This document shows positions 10,234 to 22,146 of a DNA stretch of 64,000 nucleotides, piece by piece (the first letter of the stretch is position 1; every line of letters starts with the position of its first letter). The translations under genes and the position numbers were made by a program. The notes beneath the pieces are model-generated. The model made no database searches and was not told where the DNA came from. It worked only from the letters and a program-made list of their open reading frames with translations. The stretch lies in assembly GCF_029873635.1 (NCBI RefSeq), contig NC_080420.1:55203457-55267456 (forward strand), written 5' to 3'. The stretch is from Malania oleifera. Its lineage: Eukaryota; Streptophyta; Magnoliopsida; Santalales; Ximeniaceae.

Positions 10234-12594
10234 TGTTAATTCAGGTGTGATCCCAAGAGGGAGTGAATTGGGTTTATTTAACTTCTATAGAATTATTTAT
10301 CACTTAATCCCTATTTATATATTTTACAAATTAATTGCAAGGATTTGAAATTGATTCAAGTTATTATCTCAATAAATTCGATTTTACCCAATTAATTATC
10401 AAATGTGTGTGGGGTTATTCAACATACACACATGCGAGACAAGTAATGAAATGCGTTGCGGAAATTAAAAGGACTAAGGGAAGAGAGAAAGAAAACACAA
10501 TTTTTATGAGGTTCAGCCAACCCAGCCTACGTCCTCGCCTTGAGCAACCCACTCAAGGATTCAACTAAATCCTTGCTCCTTTAACCGAGACAGAGCTTCC
10601 CTTACATCCGCTGCTCACAAGAGCCACAACTCATAACCCGGACTATGATTATAATATAGAATATCAAATCTGCAAAACAACTCAATATTACTTCTAACAA
10701 AGTTAGTGAGTACAATGGAAAACCTAACACATATCCATATGAAAAAAATTGAAGCTCAGTATGCATGTAACGATGTAATCGTTATATGAATGATACGCTT
10801 CACAAAATTTTCCCTTAATCAAATCTCCCAAAATATTTATATAAGTAAATGCTTTGGAGAACTTAGGGTTTTAGTTCAACTTTCTAGATGCAAGAATATT
10901 GAATGTGATCTTATTAAAAAAACATTGGTCTTGAATATTTTAAAGATTTAAGTTCTTGCTATCAAATAATTTGTAAAGTTGAATCCTGAAATAATCTTTG
11001 GTTTAAAAGAATATGACTATTCCGCTTCAAATATTGAATCCAACCAAATGAGCTCAATACAAATATGTAATTCAGTTTTTCTCCAAAAATCTAGATCAAT
11101 AAGTTTTATTCCAAATATCCAAAACACAATATGATCTTTGTATAGGTATATGTATATATATATATGATATGTGTTCCAAAGATCAAAAACCTAATATAAT
11201 ATTTTTCAAAAAATATCTCTCAATAATATATATAGTTATGAGCTTTAAGGATATTTAATGAAGTAGTTTTGTAATATCTAAAATATCGAATATTTAAATG
11301 AATACACACTTGAATAAAAAATATTTAACCATCGGCAAAACTTTTCTCAAGTAGTGATCTTTTCAAAACAATATATATGTATATAAGTACACTCAAGATC
11401 AATCTCTCAAATAATATTCAATGATAGATTTTGAGATGAAAAACTCTTTGCGACTAAGTAGTAACAAACAGATCGATTTACCAAACCTCGATACCAAGTT
11501 GAATGCACAACAATCGCTAGAATGCCTTTTGAAAATCAATGTAGCCTTAGCTCAGATTTGACGTATAAGCTTTGAAATCCCAAGTAAGAATTCAGCAGTG
11601 TGGTCAATGCTCTCCCAAGTTGTGCTAAACGTTCAATACACTCAATCTTATGCCAAAAATTTAGGCACTAGGGTTTAGAAGTTGATTATATAGGTAACCT
11701 TGGCTTTAGGATAAGTCATGACCATTGGATCAACTTGATTAAAAATAACTCACGTGTTCTCTCGCTAAAGATAAGTTTTTTTAAAAAAAACTTCCCGCAG
11801 GTTCAGACGATTGAGGATTAGGGCTTAGATGACTGAAGTTCCTTAAAGCTTTAAAAAATTGAACTGGACACATGGTCAGACGTCTAAAGTTGGGGTTTAG
11901 ACTTTTGAAGTTGCGAGTTCAGAAGGCTGAAGTAAAGGTTCAGTCTTCTGATGTGCTTCTGCCTGTTTCTGTTTTTTTCTAATAAATCTTCAGATGACTG
12001 AACTTAATCTTTGGTCTTCTAAAGAAATTCTTCAGATGGCTAAGCTTAAACTTCAGTCTTCAGAAGTTGAATCTTCAGATGACTGAGCGTAGACTTTAGT
12101 CTTCCGAAGTTGACACTTCAGACTTCTGGGCAAGGACTTCAGCCTTTAGAATAGTATACTTTCTGGTTTTTTTCATTTTAGTTTCAAAAATCTATTTTTC
12201 TCTCTTTCTTTACTCTTTTATAAAATATTTTTTCGGGGTTTTAAAAAAGGTCTCTAAGTCCATAAATATCCCCTGAATATTTTCATGAGATGCATGAGTC
12301 CTAAGGTCATTCTAGGGTATATTTTAAGCTTCAAATTAAATCATATGAAATGTGTAAATACGTTCAGTTCTAAATACCCATTCCCATGACGATCTTGAAC
12401 TTGCCGCTTGCATCCGCATTCTTCTACTCTTTTAGTTCCATGGATTGTGCCAAGATGTATATACTTTAATCTTTCCATGACTTTCTAGCCTTCCGTGCAT
12501 GCTAAATATTGTTCTTGTTCACAATCTCAATGCACAGATCAAATTCCAAGTGATTTGTCATTATCAAAACAGGATTGGACTCATAGATTCAACA
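10234..12594 (-). repeat. 5' LTR of the outer SIRE-like copia element
   Basis: About 2.36 kb. On the minus strand it begins TGTTGAATCTATGAGTCC (12594) and ends AATTAACA (10234), next to the primer site. Its start closely resembles that of the LTRs at 26491 and 34060. It has a TATATAATC TATA-like box near 11684-11693, a CTTCAGACGACTGAAG-type array at 11796-12150, and the conserved hairpin at 10538-10558. The partner LTR is outside the window. Confidence 0.87.
11796..12150 (-). promoter_or_regulatory. Dyad repeat array (TTCAG...CTGAA) in the LTR
   Basis: Around ten imperfect copies of TTCAG-N(2-4)-CTGAAG-type units, for example CTTCAGATGACTGAAC. They end about 100 bp upstream of the minus-strand TATA-like box near 11684. 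A role as U3 enhancer is inferred from position only. Confidence 0.5.
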
Positions 12595-13668
12595 TAAAGT
12601 ATGAAAATAAAACATATAGAATATACGAAAAGAAAGTTTAATATATACGAAAGACAACATATAGTATCTCATTAAATCAGAGGCGATGAAGTTCAAGAAT
12701 GTTCCTATTTGATTAAGTAAGAAAAAAAAAGAGGTTGAATACAATGGATAACAACACTAGGAAAGAAGGATCTATAATACCAAGAGCCTCGTGTAGCATA
12801 GACAATTATTTGGAGGAGTTTGATGAAACAAAAGAGCCTAAGTCTTAGAACTCAATTCTTAAAAATGATGTTATGACCTTTTGAAAAACAATCAAATTCA
12901 AGTTTTCACCTCAATATGTTTTCAATTTTGTTGAGACTTCATTATTATCTATTAGAGATGGTCTTGAAAAAGAAAAGAAAATAAAAAACTAAAAATAAAA
13001 AAAAAAAGGAAGGAAAAAAAGAAGATGTGTTTATTGTCAAAAGAAAGATTTTACAAGTGTTATCCTAACAACATCTGAACTAAGGATCAACTTAATCCCC
13101 AAAAATGGGTTACATAGGCAACCTATCGAATAAAATGATGGGTTCAATCCAAACAATTACAACATTAAGGTTTCCAAAAAAGATTTGATACTTGCTAATT
13201 GGCTTCAGAAACCAAAGTTCAAGATTTATTCAAAACTCAGAATATTGGATTATGGAAGATTGACTCAATTGAAACTAAGGTAGTTAAAAATGTTCTTCAA
13301 AGTCTTAAGGATATTAATTAGGGCAATTTTCAAGAAGTTATCTTCTATGCTTGAATATCTTATTTAATTCATGAAGATAAGATAAGATTTTGTTGGAGCA
13401 ATCAACAATACCTTTTGTCATCATACTGTATTTTTCCTTAACCTCAATTTCCAATAGTTTTTCATTTTCCTAGCCTCACCATTTGAAATTTCACGTTTAC
13501 ACTATTTACAAAGTGTTTAGCAATAGTAGTGATGACAAGAACAAAAATGTGAAAGACATCTTTAAGGAGTATAAAAGAAGAATGAAGAAGCATAAATAAG
13601 TTTTAATAGTTCCAAAAATTCCAAGAAGGTGCTTGGCTAAAGTAATGATCAAGTCTTGGGAGGATATT
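12595..13668. other. Unassigned AT-rich interval between elements
   Basis: No LTR end, knuckle or polymerase motif is visible. On the plus strand there is a short frame (12744-12851) and, near 13010-13330, discontinuous frames with a basic run followed by CVYCQKK and then NWLQKPKFKIYSKLRILDYG. These might be a decayed element or other foreign sequence, but I cannot assign them to a family. Confidence 0.4.
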
Positions 13669-15416
13669 TGTTAGCCCTGGAGGCTACATGTTCTTAACTG
13701 TCTTGTTTTGATGATAACAACCCATAAGTGGTTCTAGGAGAACTAATCTTTGCATGTTAAGCTAGAGTCTCAAATGTAAAGATTAAGTAAAAAAGTAATA
13801 GGTTAGACATCATGAAAAAGGGGGAGATTGTTAGTCCTTTGGGCTATAATGGTTTATATATTTTGATGATGTTAACCTATATGTTGTTCCTAGTGTTTCG
13901 TATCTTTCCATATCATGTTAAATACAGGTACAAGTGAAAAATTCATGATGGTACTAGATCAAAGTCAAAGATCGGACCGAGTTGACGTCAAGAAGGAAAG
14001 ATCAAAAGGACACTTACTTGGAAAGGACTCAAGCACCCAAGGAAGCTTAATGTAGAATTGTTTATTTGTAATGGCGTGTGTTTGAGGTAGTTTATTCTGT
14101 AACTCTTGTGGTTTTGTGTTTGCACGATTTCTAAGCAAGAGTTGAGCAAAATGCATATGCATACTAGGACACATAAGTTTATAAGATTTCACCTAAGTCA
14201 CAAACTCAACATTTATATTTTTCAATTTTAAGGAGTTTTTCAAAACAAATCCTAAACTTTAAAATGTTTTCCAAAGGGACAAGTTTTCAAACATTTTGGT
14301 TTTACAAACATTTACATACTTAATTCCGGTTTAGCAAAACGAGTTTTATGTCCTAAAAACTCACAGAAAGTCAAGTATATTTATAAAAAAAAAAAAAAAA
14401 AAGCATATAAGATATCTAAATGAGCTTTCAAATATGTTTTCATAAACAAGATATCTTATATTCAAGGGGAAACTCATTTGGACAAGTATAAATATTCATT
14501 AGACTTAATATCTTTCAAGCACTTTTGTCCAAATATGTTTTAAATGATTAAAAGGCTTTTTGGTTAAGAAAAACAAAGCACTCATTGACTAGAGTTTCCA
14601 GTAGCCAACACGAGTTTTTTGCCTAGGTAACTCATCGATGAGAGGGCATGTCTCCTTGAGTAATAGCATGGACTCGTCGACAAGCAGGGTATGCTCGTTG
14701 ACTAGTGGTCTCGAGCTCAGTGCAATAACGGCTAGAAAACGGCTAGTTTATTTTGGGATTTACTCCCAACAGTCCAATAATGGCTAGTTTTTGGTTTTGG
14801 CTATAAATAAAAGCTATTAGACTTGTTTAGTAGGGTTTTTGATCATTCTTAGTGAAAAAACATCTTTGACTACAAAACTTAAGCACTTTGCATTTACTTA
14901 TTTATTTCAAGTGCTCATTCTCCTTTGCTCTCCAATCTTGTGTGAATCATTACTTAAGAGATTAAGTGTGAGGTTTGTTTTGTATTTGTAATCAGCTCAT
15001 TTGAGGAGCATATTGTGTAAATCATCTTCTTGTTGTAAAGGTTCTTTGTGAACCATTTGTTGAAGGTTCTTAGCGAACTGAAGGCTCTTGGTGAGTGGGT
15101 AGGGATTTGTTCCCGAGTTGTAAGCCTTTCTCCACCGGTGAAGGAGATTATAATGGATTGTGGAATCCTTGGCTTGGTGTTAAGGTGTGAACGTAGGCTT
15201 GGTGCCAAACCACGTAAAAATACCAGTGTTAAGCTTTCTCTCCCTATACTCTTTAATTTATGTCTTGTGCATGATTTTATATTAAATATTGTGATATAAT
15301 TGCTTGCTATATGTCCAAAAGTTTTATTTTTGTAGAGAAAGCCCAAATACATGAAAAGAGTCCATTCACCCCCCCCCCTCTCTGACTCTATATACTCTCG
15401 AGTGGGACAATTAACA
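13669..15416 (+). repeat. 5' LTR of the second gag-only copia element
   Basis: 1.75 kb, starting TGTTAGCCCTGGAGG and ending TTAACA. It has a TATA box at 14801-14810 (CTATAAATAA), a small array of CTCGTCGACGAG-like units at 14590-14712, and a weak version of the conserved hairpin at 15167-15185. A second polypurine tract plus LTR start (AAAAAGGGGGAGAT then TGTTAGTCC) is embedded at about 13820-13845, as if the 5' end had been duplicated. Confidence 0.85.
14590..14712 (+). promoter_or_regulatory. CTCGTCGACGAG-type dyad repeats upstream of the LTR TATA box
   Basis: Four degenerate copies (ACTCATCGATGAG, ACTCGTCGACAAG, GCTCGTTGACTAG and a weaker one), about 90 bp upstream of CTATAAATAA at 14801. 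This is the same arrangement as in the other LTRs but shorter. Confidence 0.45.
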
Positions 15417-15433
15417 AGTTGTATCAGAGCAAG
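15417..15433 (+). other. Primer binding site of the second gag-only copia
   Basis: AGTTGTATCAGAGCAAG follows the LTR end TTAACA directly. The core TATCAGAGC is that of the Met-tRNA primer site; one G has decayed to T. Confidence 0.8.
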
Positions 15434-15476
15434 GCGCTTGCATTTTTCAAAGTAAAATCCAGAGCATAAAGATCAA

Positions 15477-17235
15477 ATGGAGTATTTGATGGGCACCTCT
15501 TCCCAAGGACAATCTGTGACCAAACCACTATTGTTCAACAGCTCAAATTATCCGGCTTGGAAAAATTGAATGACCATCTTCATCCAAGCACACAATCTCA
15601 AAATGTGGCTGGTCATCACCAAAGGAGATTGTGAGTTCAAAAATGCCAAAGGAGAACCATAACAACTTGAAGAGTTGTCAGATACGAAAAGAAGGTTAGT
15701 TGAGCTTAACTTCGAAACCAAAAAAATTTTTTGTTGTGCTTTGAGTGATAATCAATATAATAGGATTTGTGGTTGTGAAATGGGTAAAGAAATATGGGAT
15801 AAACTTGAAGTTACTTATAAAGGTGCTTCACAAGTCAAGAAGTCCAAAATATATATGCTAGTTAATGAACATGAAATGTTCCAAATGGACGAGGGAGAAT
15901 CCATCACATCCATGTTCACTCGGTTCACACACATCACAAATAGTTTAAAAGCACTCGGTAGAACTTATTATATGGAGGATAATGTTCAAAAAGTTCTCCG
16001 ATCTTTACCTGAGTCATGGCATGCTAATTCAACCGCGATTGAGGAAGTAAAAGATTTAACCAAAGTCACACTAGATGAGTTAATTGGATCTCTCATGACC
16101 TATGAGATAAAGAAAAATACGACTTTGGGTCCTCAAAAGCCTAAGAAGAAAGTAGGTATGACATTGAAATCATCTAAGTCAAAATACAAAGAAATACTAG
16201 AAGCTGATGAGGATAGTGAGGATGATATGGAATCACTCATAAGAGACTTTAGGAATTTCCTAGTAAAAAGACAACAAATTAGGATTGAGGAAACAAACAA
16301 AAATAATAACACTAGGTGCTTTAGTTGCAAAAACGGTTGGGCATCTCATAACAAATTGTCCCTTGATTAAACACAAAGGGAAATTTCAAAAGGAAAATTT
16401 CAATGTTATGAAAGCCACTTCCAACAACGATGAAACAGAAGAAGAAGCACACTTGTGCTTCATGGTTAATGAACAAGAAGAAACTAGTTCGGATAATGAT
16501 GATGAGTATATGTACTAAGTTTCTTAATGAATTAGTTTTGGTAAAGAAGAAGAGCAAAAATTTTGAGAAAGAACTTGCTATGGTTAAACTAAGGGAATCC
16601 TCTTTGAAAAAAGAAAATAAATCCCATAAAAAGAAAAATGAAAAGCATAAAACTTTAGAAGTAAAAATAAAAAGTTTCGAAGATAGATTGTTAAAGTACA
16701 AAGGAAAAGAACCTTGCCTTTGTCCTACCTTGAAGAGGAAAATGTTTTCCTTAAAAAATAAAATGAGAAGCTTATTGAAAAAGCTCAAAAACACCATGAC
16801 GTTCTTCCAGAGGAAGTAGGAATTTTGAAAAATCAAATGGCAAATAGTTTAAAAGAAAATACTCTCTTAAAAAAAAATGTTGAAAATCATGGCAAAGCCA
16901 CAAGAGGAAAAGAAAATTCCAAAAAGTCTTTGGGAGTTAAGAAAAATGGTTTTTACAAAAAGAATTTTAAAATCTCTTGTAAATCATATAATCTTGCCCC
17001 CACAAGAAAAAATAATGCAAATAAGTCAAGACCCTGACACAAAAACAAAATTTGTTTATATTATGAAAGAAAGGATCACAAGAGATATTTTTGCCCTTAT
17101 AGAGGAGATAGAGGCCAAGAAAGGAAGCTTGAATGGGTAGTAAAGAAGAAAAACCCCTTGGCACCCAAGGAAGAATAGGTACCAAAAGGAAACACATGAA
17201 TTTCATGAATATTGCTTCCTTAAAACCTAGGATTA
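15477..17235 (+). pseudogene. Copia gag remnant (capsid-like region, CCHC knuckle, coiled coil)
   Basis: The start ATG at 15477 begins MEYLMGTSSQGQSVTKPLLF. A stop follows WKN, then a 231-aa open stretch (15675-16370) contains CGCEMGKEIWDKLEVTYKGA and SMFTRFTHITNSLKALGR, the UBN2-like gag core. A frameshift within the knuckle splits CFSCKK from GHLITNCPLIKHKGK (about 16316-16370). An acidic tail, a long Lys/Glu coiled coil (16430-16970) and a degraded second knuckle (CLYYERKDHKRYFC, about 17060) come next. Nothing resembling protease or integrase follows. The gag identity is clear; it is non-functional as it stands. Confidence 0.87.
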
Positions 17236-17920
17236 GGAATTAGGATTTAGGTAGACTTTACAATACCTAGGTAAAAAGAATGAAGCACATTTTGATGTTT
17301 AAACCAATATGATGTTTTAAATTGTATATATCTTTTTGATAGGTTTGTTGGCTTTTGTTTATTGGATGAAAAAGCATGCACTCAAAGCTTGCTCCTTAAG
17401 AAAAATTTTGAGTGGCAAAATTTTTTTTGATGATATATGCTTTGTTTGAATATATATAGTATAAACATCTAAAGCATAACATAATTTATCTCATACATAA
17501 ATATGAATTTTGCACATACATACCTCACCACGATGGAAACTAATCTTAAAGGGGAGAAATTTTTCTTTTTGAATATGTACCTCTCTTTTCGATGATGATC
17601 AAAGGGGAAGAAGTTTTGTTGTGTTAGGGAGAAATATGTGCAAGGTAGAAATGCATATGGTGATATGAAAGTTCAATTCACATTTTGTTCTATCTTGAAT
17701 GAACTTTCTAATTTATTAATTGCATGATATAGCTCTAATGCATAAGACATCTATATCTAGTTAAATGTTTTATGACTTATATGCTTAAAGTAAGGGGGAG
17801 TAAATTTTAGATATGCATATAGTAAGGGGGAGAATATTTTAGTCCCATTCTAGAATATGCATAAATTAAGGAGGAGCTTTTAATTTTACCCTATAGAGAA
17901 CATCAATGGTTTGCCATCAT
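17236..17920 (+). other. Non-coding spacer of the second gag-only copia
   Basis: AT-rich with several GGGGGAG or GGGGAGAA purine tracts (for example near 17790, 17825 and 17870) and no substantial frame. The purine tracts resemble abandoned polypurine tracts. Confidence 0.55.
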
Positions 17921-17935
17921 AAAAAAGGGGGAGAT
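17921..17935 (+). other. Polypurine tract
   Basis: AAAAAAGGGGGAGAT immediately precedes the LTR start TGTTAGCC at 17936. Confidence 0.85.
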
Positions 17936-18533
17936 TGTTAGCCTTAGAGGCTACATGTTCTTAATTGTCTTGTTTTGATGATAACAACCCATTAGTGGTT
18001 CTAGGAAAACTAATCTTTGCACTTAAGCTATAGTAAGTATAAACTCAAATGCAAAAATTAAGTAAAATAGTAATAGGTTAGACACCATAAAAAATGCGGC
18101 GATTATTAGCCATGTGGGTTACATAATCATGGTTTATATTTTTTGATGATATTAACCTATATGTTATTCCTAATGTTTCCTATCTTCGCAGATCATGTTA
18201 AGTACAGGTACAAGTGACAAATTTATGAAGGTACTAGATCAAAGGCAAAGATCGGACCAAGTTGACGTCGAGAAGGAAAGATCGAAAGGACACTCACACA
18301 GAAAGGACTCAAGCACCCAAGGAAGCTTAATGTAGAATTGTTTATTTGTAATGGGGGGTGTTTGAGGTAGTTTAGTTTATAACTCTTGCGATTTTGTTTC
18401 TACACAATTTCTGAGCAAGAGTTGAGAAAAATGCATATGCATAATAGGACACATAAGTTTATAGCATTTCACCGAAGTCACAAACTCAACATTTATAGTT
18501 TTCAAATAGAGCACTCGTCAACTAGAGTTTCCT
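17936..18533 (+). repeat. Truncated 3' LTR of the second gag-only copia
   Basis: Matches the first part of 13669-15416 but lacks about 370 bp internally (after ACAAACTCAACATTTATA). It ends near AGAGTTTCC, where a gypsy LTR begins with TGTAAAGCCCCGACC. The embedded polypurine tract is present but mutated (AAAAAATGCGGCGAT near 18090). Confidence 0.8.
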
Positions 18534-18694
18534 GTAAAGCCCCGACCCGCCACGTGGGACCCGATGTACTACTTTAGTGACATGTGTTCCTAGTACCATA
18601 TTCATTATATGGATGCAGCGAAAATAATGATACATTCTCCAAAATACAAAACCAGAGTTCTAAACTACCTTTATAAACAAAGGTCTCCAAATAT

Positions 18695-18815
18695 CCATAT
18701 TACATTCCAAACAGAAGAAAGAAAGCTAACTTAATCCAAAAGACCATGTTACATATACATTCCAAACAGAAGAAAGAAAGCTAACTTAATCCAAAAGACC
18801 ATGTTACATATCCAG
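18695..18815. repeat. Tandem duplication of about 62 bp
   Basis: TACATTCCAAACAGAAGAAA and the following 40 bp (to CATGTTACATA) occur twice in direct tandem with almost no differences. Confidence 0.88.
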
Positions 18816-19514
18816 GGCTCCAAACAAAACTTTAAATACATCAGAGTTTTTATAGACACTCACACAAAAAGAACTAGCTATCACCCTGCCCCAAAGGTGG
18901 TTAAGCTCAATCTCGATATGGTCCTGAAAAATGATAAATTGCATCTTAGGGTGAGACATCTCTCAGTATGACGGACTAAATTAATATCAGGGTGTGGCCA
19001 GCATGAATTTTAGTAAACATATATACAATACCCAAATTTTTATATCTGATCAACATAGCATTTGCATATCATACTCACACATACCCAGTTAAAAATACAC
19101 TTCCATGATACCACCGGTAAATCAGTTTAATAAATAGCACCTTTTTCCATAATTTAACATATATATACTCCCAGGGTCTAGCGACATGTTTAACCCCCAT
19201 GACGGGTCGTGCGGCCCAAAACTAACTTTAACATAATCATCTACAAGTGTGTCTACAGGCATCTACAACCCCATTGCAGGTCTGATTTCCTTATAAAACT
19301 TCACCCTCACATAGGCCAATCGGCAATTGACACCACCCTACACTTCCACTACAGTGTGGGTGCACATGACCAAATATTTCCCTAGCTACGGTATCATGCT
19401 CACAATACAACAGGTCCTCAGGGTTTTTAAAACCATATCATGTGATTTTAAGTAATGAAACAGTAGTATAAATATATATCCTTCACAATCCAGTATAAAT
19501 CCATCATATCAATC

Positions 19515-19650
19515 CCGGCTCTTAGCCGCCAATTCAAAACCAGGCTCTCGGCTATCATATAAAAACTCAGCTCTTAGCCGTCATATAAAAACCAGGCTCT
19601 TGGCTGTTATATAAAAATCCAGCTTTTAGCTGTCATATAAAAATTTAGTA
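19515..19650. repeat. Minisatellite of about 27 bp in the gypsy LTR
   Basis: Five copies of a unit like CGGCTCTTAGCCGTCATATA plus AAAACCA. Each contains a small inverted repeat (GGCTCTTAGCC). Confidence 0.85.
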
Positions 19651-19715
19651 TTTTACACAAGCAGTTCCAGTATGTTTCACAAACAGTTCCATCAATCATA
19701 TATGCAGCATATTCA

Positions 19716-21677
19716 GTAGGGAAATTAAATCAAGTACAAACCAGAATATAATGCAGGAAATGTAAAAGTGACATCGAATATAATATCGGGGTTCAGCCAA
19801 TCTTGCCTACATCCGTGCCTTGGCTCACCGGCACAAGGATTACACTATAAGCTCACTTAACGGGTGGAGCGACACCTAATACAACTAGGTCAATTAGCAC
19901 ACAAACTGACCTGAACCTTTACAAACAATCCTTCAGGACTAGATTACTGCTCCCTCAGGCCACGCCTGGAATGCAATCAATGAATATGAAATTTTGCATA
20001 CAATTTTAAGCGTTCTAGACAAGCATATATGTACTACAATACAATCCAGATAAATATGCACTCATAGATGATATAGATTTAATGCTCAGGCAAGATCCAA
20101 TATGTAAACTCTCTAAGATGTGTGAGTGTATGTATATGTGAGAGTTCAACCTTTGATTCAGGATAAGATATTCAACACACAAATAATGAAAGGAAGTTTA
20201 ACACAATTCAAATCAAATATCTCAAAGATATTCTAAATGTAAAGCACAGTAGATATTTTGGATTGAAGCTTGCAAAAACAATATCAAAGATTATATGCAA
20301 GCTTTCAAGTCTTGCAATATGAGTGTCGAGACTAGCAAGCAAAAATCAAGATCTTTCCAATTGAATATTATGAAATAAAATGCTATTAGAAAGATCAAAT
20401 AAGCAAGAACTCTCAAAATGGATTTTCAAAATTGTATGCTTATGTGAGAGTATTTGACAAGGAAATGATATGTAAGAGTGTAATCACTTCCCTTCAATCT
20501 TACAATTGATTTGCAAAAGATGAGAACATCTAACACTTTCTAACACTTTCAAAAATATGTTTATAATAAAGTATGAATGAAAGATTTCAAACTATGAGCT
20601 TGGAATGAAAAGAATATAGCAAAAGAGTATGAAAATTTTGAGAGAAAAAATCTTAATCACTTTTTCTAATCTTGTAGCTAATTAAGCCAAATGAAGTGTT
20701 ATATATAGGTGGGACTTAAAAAGTAATCGTTGGGAACAATGGGGAATATTAAAAATGCTTTAAAAGTGTTTAAGAAAATTAACCCCATTTGACCCTATTT
20801 ATCTCGGTTAAAAATTTGACCAACTTGAGAGTTTCGAGCGCCTGACCTGAGGTTCGGTCGCCCGAACAAACATAATAGGAAAAGTGAACTTTTGAGGTTC
20901 GGGTGCTTGAATGTTGCTTTGGTTTGCTGAACCGAGTCAATTCTCCAACAGAACGTGATTTGGTCTCCTGGTATCAAGTTCGGTTTGCTGAACCTGCATA
21001 TTCAGTAGCCTGAGGCATATTTGAATGTAAGGTTCGAGCTGCCAAGTTGTTGGGAAAAGTCAGAATTGATGTTCGGTCACCAGTGGACGTTACGATGATT
21101 TTTGGTTCAATCGCCTGAACCAAGTCAACTTTTTGACCGATCAATGGTTCGATTACCCAAAGTGTTTTGAACACTATAGTTCGGTCTCTCGAAGCCTCAC
21201 TGTTTTTACCCTTTAAGTCTAGACTTAAGCCAATTTATTCCCTTGATAATATAAGTGATATTGGGGATTATCTTTTGTGTTTGTCCAAGGACCTAAGTTA
21301 TTTCTAAGGTCTTTTGAGTTAGTCCCAAAAACTTGGCGTCGGTCGACCGATTGGTGCCCTAAGGTCATTCGGTCCCTATGGTCAATCTATGGTCATGTTG
21401 AGCATTAAACCCTATCATGCATGCAGATGCATTATTACTGACCATATTATATTACAGACCAATTAAAAATGAATGGAAATACAATAGAAAATTTGTCTTC
21501 ATTCTTTCGATTCTTCAGACGCCATAAATGAAGCTTGATCTTCATAATCTGTATGGCTTGCTTGAGTTCCTACCAACAGTGCATGCTTAGGATGAACCTA
21601 TTCAAGAGACTCAGTGCACAGGTGAGAAACATTGGTTTTGTCATAATCAAAACTGGATTAGACTCATATAGTCAACA
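19716..21677 (-). repeat. Copia LTR fragment, SIRE-like
   Basis: Minus-sense LTR whose 5' end is at 21677 (TGTTGACTATATGAGTCTAA). It has a TATATATAGG-type TATA box at 20700-20709, the GGTTCGGTCGCCCGAAC-type array at 20826-21200, and the conserved GGACGTAGGC-like block with a weakened hairpin at 19818-19838. The 3' end with the CCCAATTCACCCCC block is missing, so it is truncated on the left. Its right end meets the CACTA fragment at 21678. Confidence 0.75.
20826..21200 (-). promoter_or_regulatory. GGTTCGGTCGCCCGAACC-type dyad array
   Basis: About ten degenerate copies spaced 25-50 bp, ending roughly 115 bp upstream of the minus-strand TATA at 20700. Short open frames here are by-products of the repeat. 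Confidence 0.5.
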
Positions 21678-22146
21678 GACGGTTTATAAGCTGTCAGTAA
21701 AAGTATAAAACCGTTACTATAATCAACATTTTCTGCATTCAAATTTGTCACTTAAAGCACGATATTAGTAACGGTTTTTACAACTGTGACTAATAGTATA
21801 TTATTAGTGACGATTTTAATAACCGTTGCTAAAAGCTTAACATTAGTGACGGTTTAATCACCGTCACTAATACTTCGGCTTTAGTGAAGAATTCAAGCAG
21901 AGAATATGTATGATTTATAGTGACCATCTTACGAGATTAGTGACGGAAGGCATCTGTCACTAATACTGCACTATTAGTGACCATTTGAATTGTTCGTCAA
22001 TAATAATTATTAGTATTCGTAGATATGCTGAAAAAGTTGTAACTGTCACTAATACTAAAATAACCATGCCTAATAGTATTAGTGATGATTTTTTTATTAT
22101 TCGCGACGGATTAAAACTGTCACTAATAACTAGTTTTCTTGTAGTG
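21678..22146 (-). mobile_element. CACTA DNA transposon end fragment
   Basis: The right boundary reads, on the minus strand, CACTACAAGAAAACTAGTTA, a canonical CACTA terminus. Inward are many copies of ATTAGTGACGGTTT and ACCGTCACTAATA in both orientations, the subterminal repeats that bind TNPA in En/Spm elements. The left part is missing and abuts a copia LTR. The insertion interrupts a copia reverse transcriptase whose coding resumes at 22147. The probable 3-bp target copy on the right is AGA. Confidence 0.85.

Larger units (their letters stand above)
13669..18533 (+). mobile_element. Second gag-only copia retrotransposon, 3' truncated
   Basis: A plus-strand element: 5' LTR 13669-15416, primer site at 15417, gag-type sequence 15477-17235, non-coding purine-rich spacer, polypurine tract 17921-17935, and a 3' LTR of only 598 bp (17936-18533) that breaks off against a gypsy LTR. 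Like 354-7731 it has no protease, integrase, RT or RNase H. The LTR sequence differs from the SIRE-like LTRs elsewhere in the window, so it is a distinct family. Confidence 0.83.
18534..19715 (-). repeat. Ty3/gypsy LTR fragment with minisatellite
   Basis: Starts TGTAAAGCCCCGACC on the plus strand (the 3' end of a minus-sense LTR). It contains the block shared with three other gypsy LTRs here (18949-19003), a 60-bp tandem duplication near 18700-18815, and a minisatellite of about 27 bp with GGCTCTTAGCCGTCATATAA units (19515-19650). The left-hand copia LTR is cut by it, and its own 5' part is missing. The gypsy assignment rests on the shared block and end sequence, not on coding sequence. Confidence 0.6.
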
